A model generated the notes under the pieces. It searched no databases and was not told where the DNA came from. It worked only from the letters and a program-made list of their open reading frames with translations. DNA of 64,000 nucleotides, taken from Parus major. Taxonomy: Eukaryota; Chordata; Aves; Passeriformes; Paridae. The position numbers and the translations under genes were made by a program. The stretch covers positions 111,334,148 through 111,398,147 of the forward strand of contig NC_031770.1 in the NCBI RefSeq assembly GCF_001522545.3, given 5' to 3'. Below, one piece after another: positions 61,472 through 64,000 of the stretch; positions within the stretch are counted from its first letter, which is position 1; each line of letters begins with the position of its first letter.

Positions 61472-62395
61472 AATTTATTTTTATTTTTTTATTATTTAAT
61501 TTTATTATTACATTTTCTTATTTTTCTTATTTTTCTTATTTTTCTTATTTTTCTTATTTTTATTTTTATTATTTTATTCTTGTTGTTCTTATTAAATTTT
61601 ATTATTTTATTGTTTTTATTATTTTCATTACTTTCAAAAATTGATATTATTACTTTATTATTTTCATTATTTCAATTTATTATTTTATTAATTTTCCTAT
61701 TTTTATTATTTTTTATTATTTTTTATTATTGTTATTATTGTTATTTTTATTTTTCTTATTTTTTTTATTTTTCATTATTTTCCTTAATTTTTATTATTTT
61801 TCATTATTTTCATTATTTTTCTTAATTTTTATGATTTTATTATTTTTATTTTCATTACTTTCATTAATTTATATTATTACTTTATTATTTTCATTATTAC
61901 AATTCATTATCTTATTATTTTTATATTTTTATTAAATTTTTATTATTTTTATTATTGTTATTTTTATTTTTTAAAATTTTATTATTTTTCATTATTTTCA
62001 TTATTTTTTCTTAATTTTTATTATTTTATTTTTATTATTTTCATTACTTTCATTAATTTATATTATTACTTTATTATTTTCATTATTCCAGTTCATTATC
62101 TTACTAATTTTAATATTTTTATTAAATTTTTATTAGTTTTTATTATTTTTATTATTTTTATTATTGTTATTTTTATTTTTTAAAATTTTATTAATTTTCA
62201 TTATTTTCATTATTTTTCTTAATTTTTAATATTTTTCATTATTTTCATTATTTTAAAATTTTTATTATTTTTATTATTTTTATTTTATCATTTTTATTAT
62301 TTTCATTTATTTTTATTGCTTTTCATTATTTTATTATTTTTTCATTAATTTAAAATTTATTTTTATTATTCTTTACTTTACTGTAAAGTGAATTA
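61472..62395 (+). repeat. Long TTATT/TTTTA tract with higher-order repeat
   Basis: About 0.9 kb built almost only of T and A with scattered C, mostly TTATT, TTTATT and TTTTCATTA words. A block starting cattactttcattaatttat and ending with ttaaaattttatta recurs with a 189-bp offset (near 61853 and 62042), and a diverged copy lies near 61626. A 177-codon Phe/Leu/Ile-rich plus-strand frame here is low-complexity artefact. Confidence 0.9.
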
Positions 62396-63129
62396 TTGTT
62401 TAAATCTTGTTTTGCTTTCATCGAACCACGACACCGACCCGGCTGCTCCACAAGACTTGGGCCGGTAACAGCCTCAAAAAGAATCCAAGATAAAAATAAA
62501 TGATTAATAAATGATGGAATAAAAGTTTATAAAATCACCATCTTCAGCTCTTCTGGGGGAAACTGATCCACCCTGGAATTGAAGTGATCGCCCAGGTTCA
62601 CCTCACCGTGCCAAACCCATCTAAAATCCGTTTTTCCCATGAATTTTAACTTTGTAAGTGCCTAAAAAACACATCCTTGAGTCTTTGAAAAATAATTTGG
62701 TGTCAGGGTTATTCCATCAAGAGTCATTAATTACTCTTGTTATTAATAATTACTTATTTCTACTTAAAATTCCTCTCAGTTCCCTCTGAAATGCTGCTTC
62801 AGGAGGAGAAATTGAATATTTTCATTCATTAAAGTTGAGCTTTTAATAATGCAAACCTATAAAATAATGCAAAAATAAGACAGTTCCCAAAATTCAAACA
62901 CAAAAAGTAACATAAGTTGGCCAAAGCATTACCCTGATTTGGACACAGCTCATCAATTTTGATATTTCTTATCAGTTTGGGGCATTTCTAATCAGTTTTT
63001 GAGGCTTATCAGCTTTGCTTCACACTGCTGAAAATGAGAAACAAACCCCAGTCTTGATCATTTTTGAGCACAACAGATATTTTTAAATAATTTGGGTTGG
63101 ATATAGAATTCAGAAGGGCTATTAAAAAG

Positions 63130-63302
63130 AGAAAAATAAATAAACAAACCACAAAAAAATTTAAAAATAATAATAATAAAAAATATGAATTAATAATAAA
63201 TAAATAAATAAATAAATATTTAAATAAATATTTAAATAAATAAACAGATAAATAAATAAATATTAATTTAATTTAATAAATAAAGAAATAAATAAATGAA
63301 AT
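63130..63302 (+). repeat. (AAAT)n-type tract
   Basis: AAATAAAT/ATTTAAAT simple sequence in the FZD3 intron. Confidence 0.9.
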
Positions 63303-63444
63303 TTCTGAATGTGAATCCTAAGCTATTTCCTTTAATTTATTAAAACAAAAAAAGGACAAATCTGGTTTTTGGGGGGATTGGATTTTCCCATCACATTCAG
63401 TTCTGAGGGTAAAGAGCGACTTCACTCAGCTTTTCCTGCTGCTT

Positions 63445-63485
63445 TAATCACAATTAAATCACAATTAAATCACAATTAAATCACA
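63445..63485 (+). repeat. 11-bp tandem repeat
   Basis: Nearly four copies of AATCACAATTA. Confidence 0.9.
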
Positions 63486-64000
63486 ACAAAAGAGTCAGTG
63501 GGAAAACAACCAAAATTCAAGATTTAAGGCTGCTCCTTGAATATATATATATATTTTTTTTCCCTGGAGAAATTCTGTGTATTTTTGCTGTTCTAAATTC
63601 CATTTTGTTTGTGAATGAAACTCCTAATTCAGATTTGCTGCATCTCTCGTGATTAATATGGAAAATCTGGTTTTATCTCCACCTTTGTTTTGGTTTTTGG
63701 GTTTGGTTTTTTATTTTAAAGATGGAATAATTACATCCAACAAGAAACAACTCCTTAGGGCAGATTTAAATAAATCCATTACCTCTCCTGAGAGGAATTG
63801 TAAACAAGAATAAGGAAGGAAGAAAAGGGAGGGAAATTTGGGATTTAGGACATCCCTGAATTTGTGGATTCCCTTTGGTGTCAACTTTGGGGCTGCGATT
63901 TCCTGGCAAAGATTTTCTTGGAAAAATGGCAAAAAAACAGCTGGGACACACTGGGGGAAAAAACACAGCAGGAACGCTCCCCAGAGTGGGGAAAATGGGG

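Larger units (their letters stand above)
56094..64000 (-). other. FZD3: FZD3 upstream intron (5' end outside window)
   Basis: All sequence right of the TM7 exon is intronic because no upstream FZD3 exon (TM1-6 or cysteine-rich domain) appears before the window ends. It contains two CR1 fragments, a TA-rich microsatellite (59227-59280), a long TTATT tract (61472-62395), an AAAT-type tract (63130-63302) and a short 11-bp tandem repeat (63445-63485). The remainder is AT-rich single-copy-looking sequence. Confidence 0.8.

Noticed and set aside
61292..61825. 177-codon Phe/Leu/Ile-rich plus-strand frame resembling a membrane protein
   Set aside because: Translation of the TTATT tract; hydrophobicity comes from T-rich codons.
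1..64000. Search for EXTL3 coding exon, other 8p21-syntenic genes (INTS9, HMBOX1, FBXO16), CRISPR, phage or bacterial features
   Set aside because: No matching coding sequence on either strand; the composition and repeats are those of vertebrate nuclear DNA.

Overview
This is vertebrate nuclear DNA, almost certainly from a bird. Eleven or so scattered truncated retroelement fragments carry the hallmarks of avian CR1 LINE 3' ends (the 'ttggaagggacctt' tail, the 'ccatggcag/ctgccatgg' segment, the 'cagagaagctgtggctgcc' segment). Intron lengths are compact and there is no Alu- or L1-like sequence. The CR1 wording resembles copies common in neoavian and passerine genomes, but I cannot fix the species.

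The only protein-coding sequence I recognise with confidence is the 3' end of Frizzled-3 (FZD3) on the minus strand. Its last three coding exons lie at 56093-55945, 55145-54912 and 54275-54062. They encode transmembrane helix 7, the KTxxxW Dishevelled-binding motif and the whole cytoplasmic tail through to the stop codon. A long 3' UTR probably follows, ending near a poly(A) signal at 50335-50330. Everything right of 56093 is FZD3 intron, which runs off the window.

Left of FZD3 there is a CpG-island promoter at about 41.7-43.3 kb. It has a strong minus-strand splice donor at 43109 and ZNF143- and CTCF-like sites. In other vertebrates the gene immediately 3' of FZD3, on the same strand, is EXTL3, which starts with non-coding exons. 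This promoter, a second CpG island at 22.8-23.6 kb, and a candidate 75-nt exon at 1809-1735 fit the 5' (non-coding) part of EXTL3. That assignment is inferred from synteny, because no EXTL3 coding sequence is present.

Layout: 1-22 kb, presumed EXTL3 intron with a few simple repeats and CR1 copies; 22.4-23.6 kb, minisatellite plus CpG-island promoter; 23.6-41.5 kb, further presumed intron; 41.7-43.3 kb, main promoter; 43.36-43.64 kb, TA-rich tract, then a CR1; 44-50 kb, intergenic with short tandem repeats and an orphan CpG-rich block; 50.3-56.1 kb, FZD3 3' UTR and exons; 56.1-64 kb, FZD3 intron with a 0.9-kb TTATT satellite-like tract. Most open frames in the window look like chance or repeat-derived frames. 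I found no mobile gene cassette, CRISPR array, tRNA or rRNA, and no sign of a novel protein-coding system.
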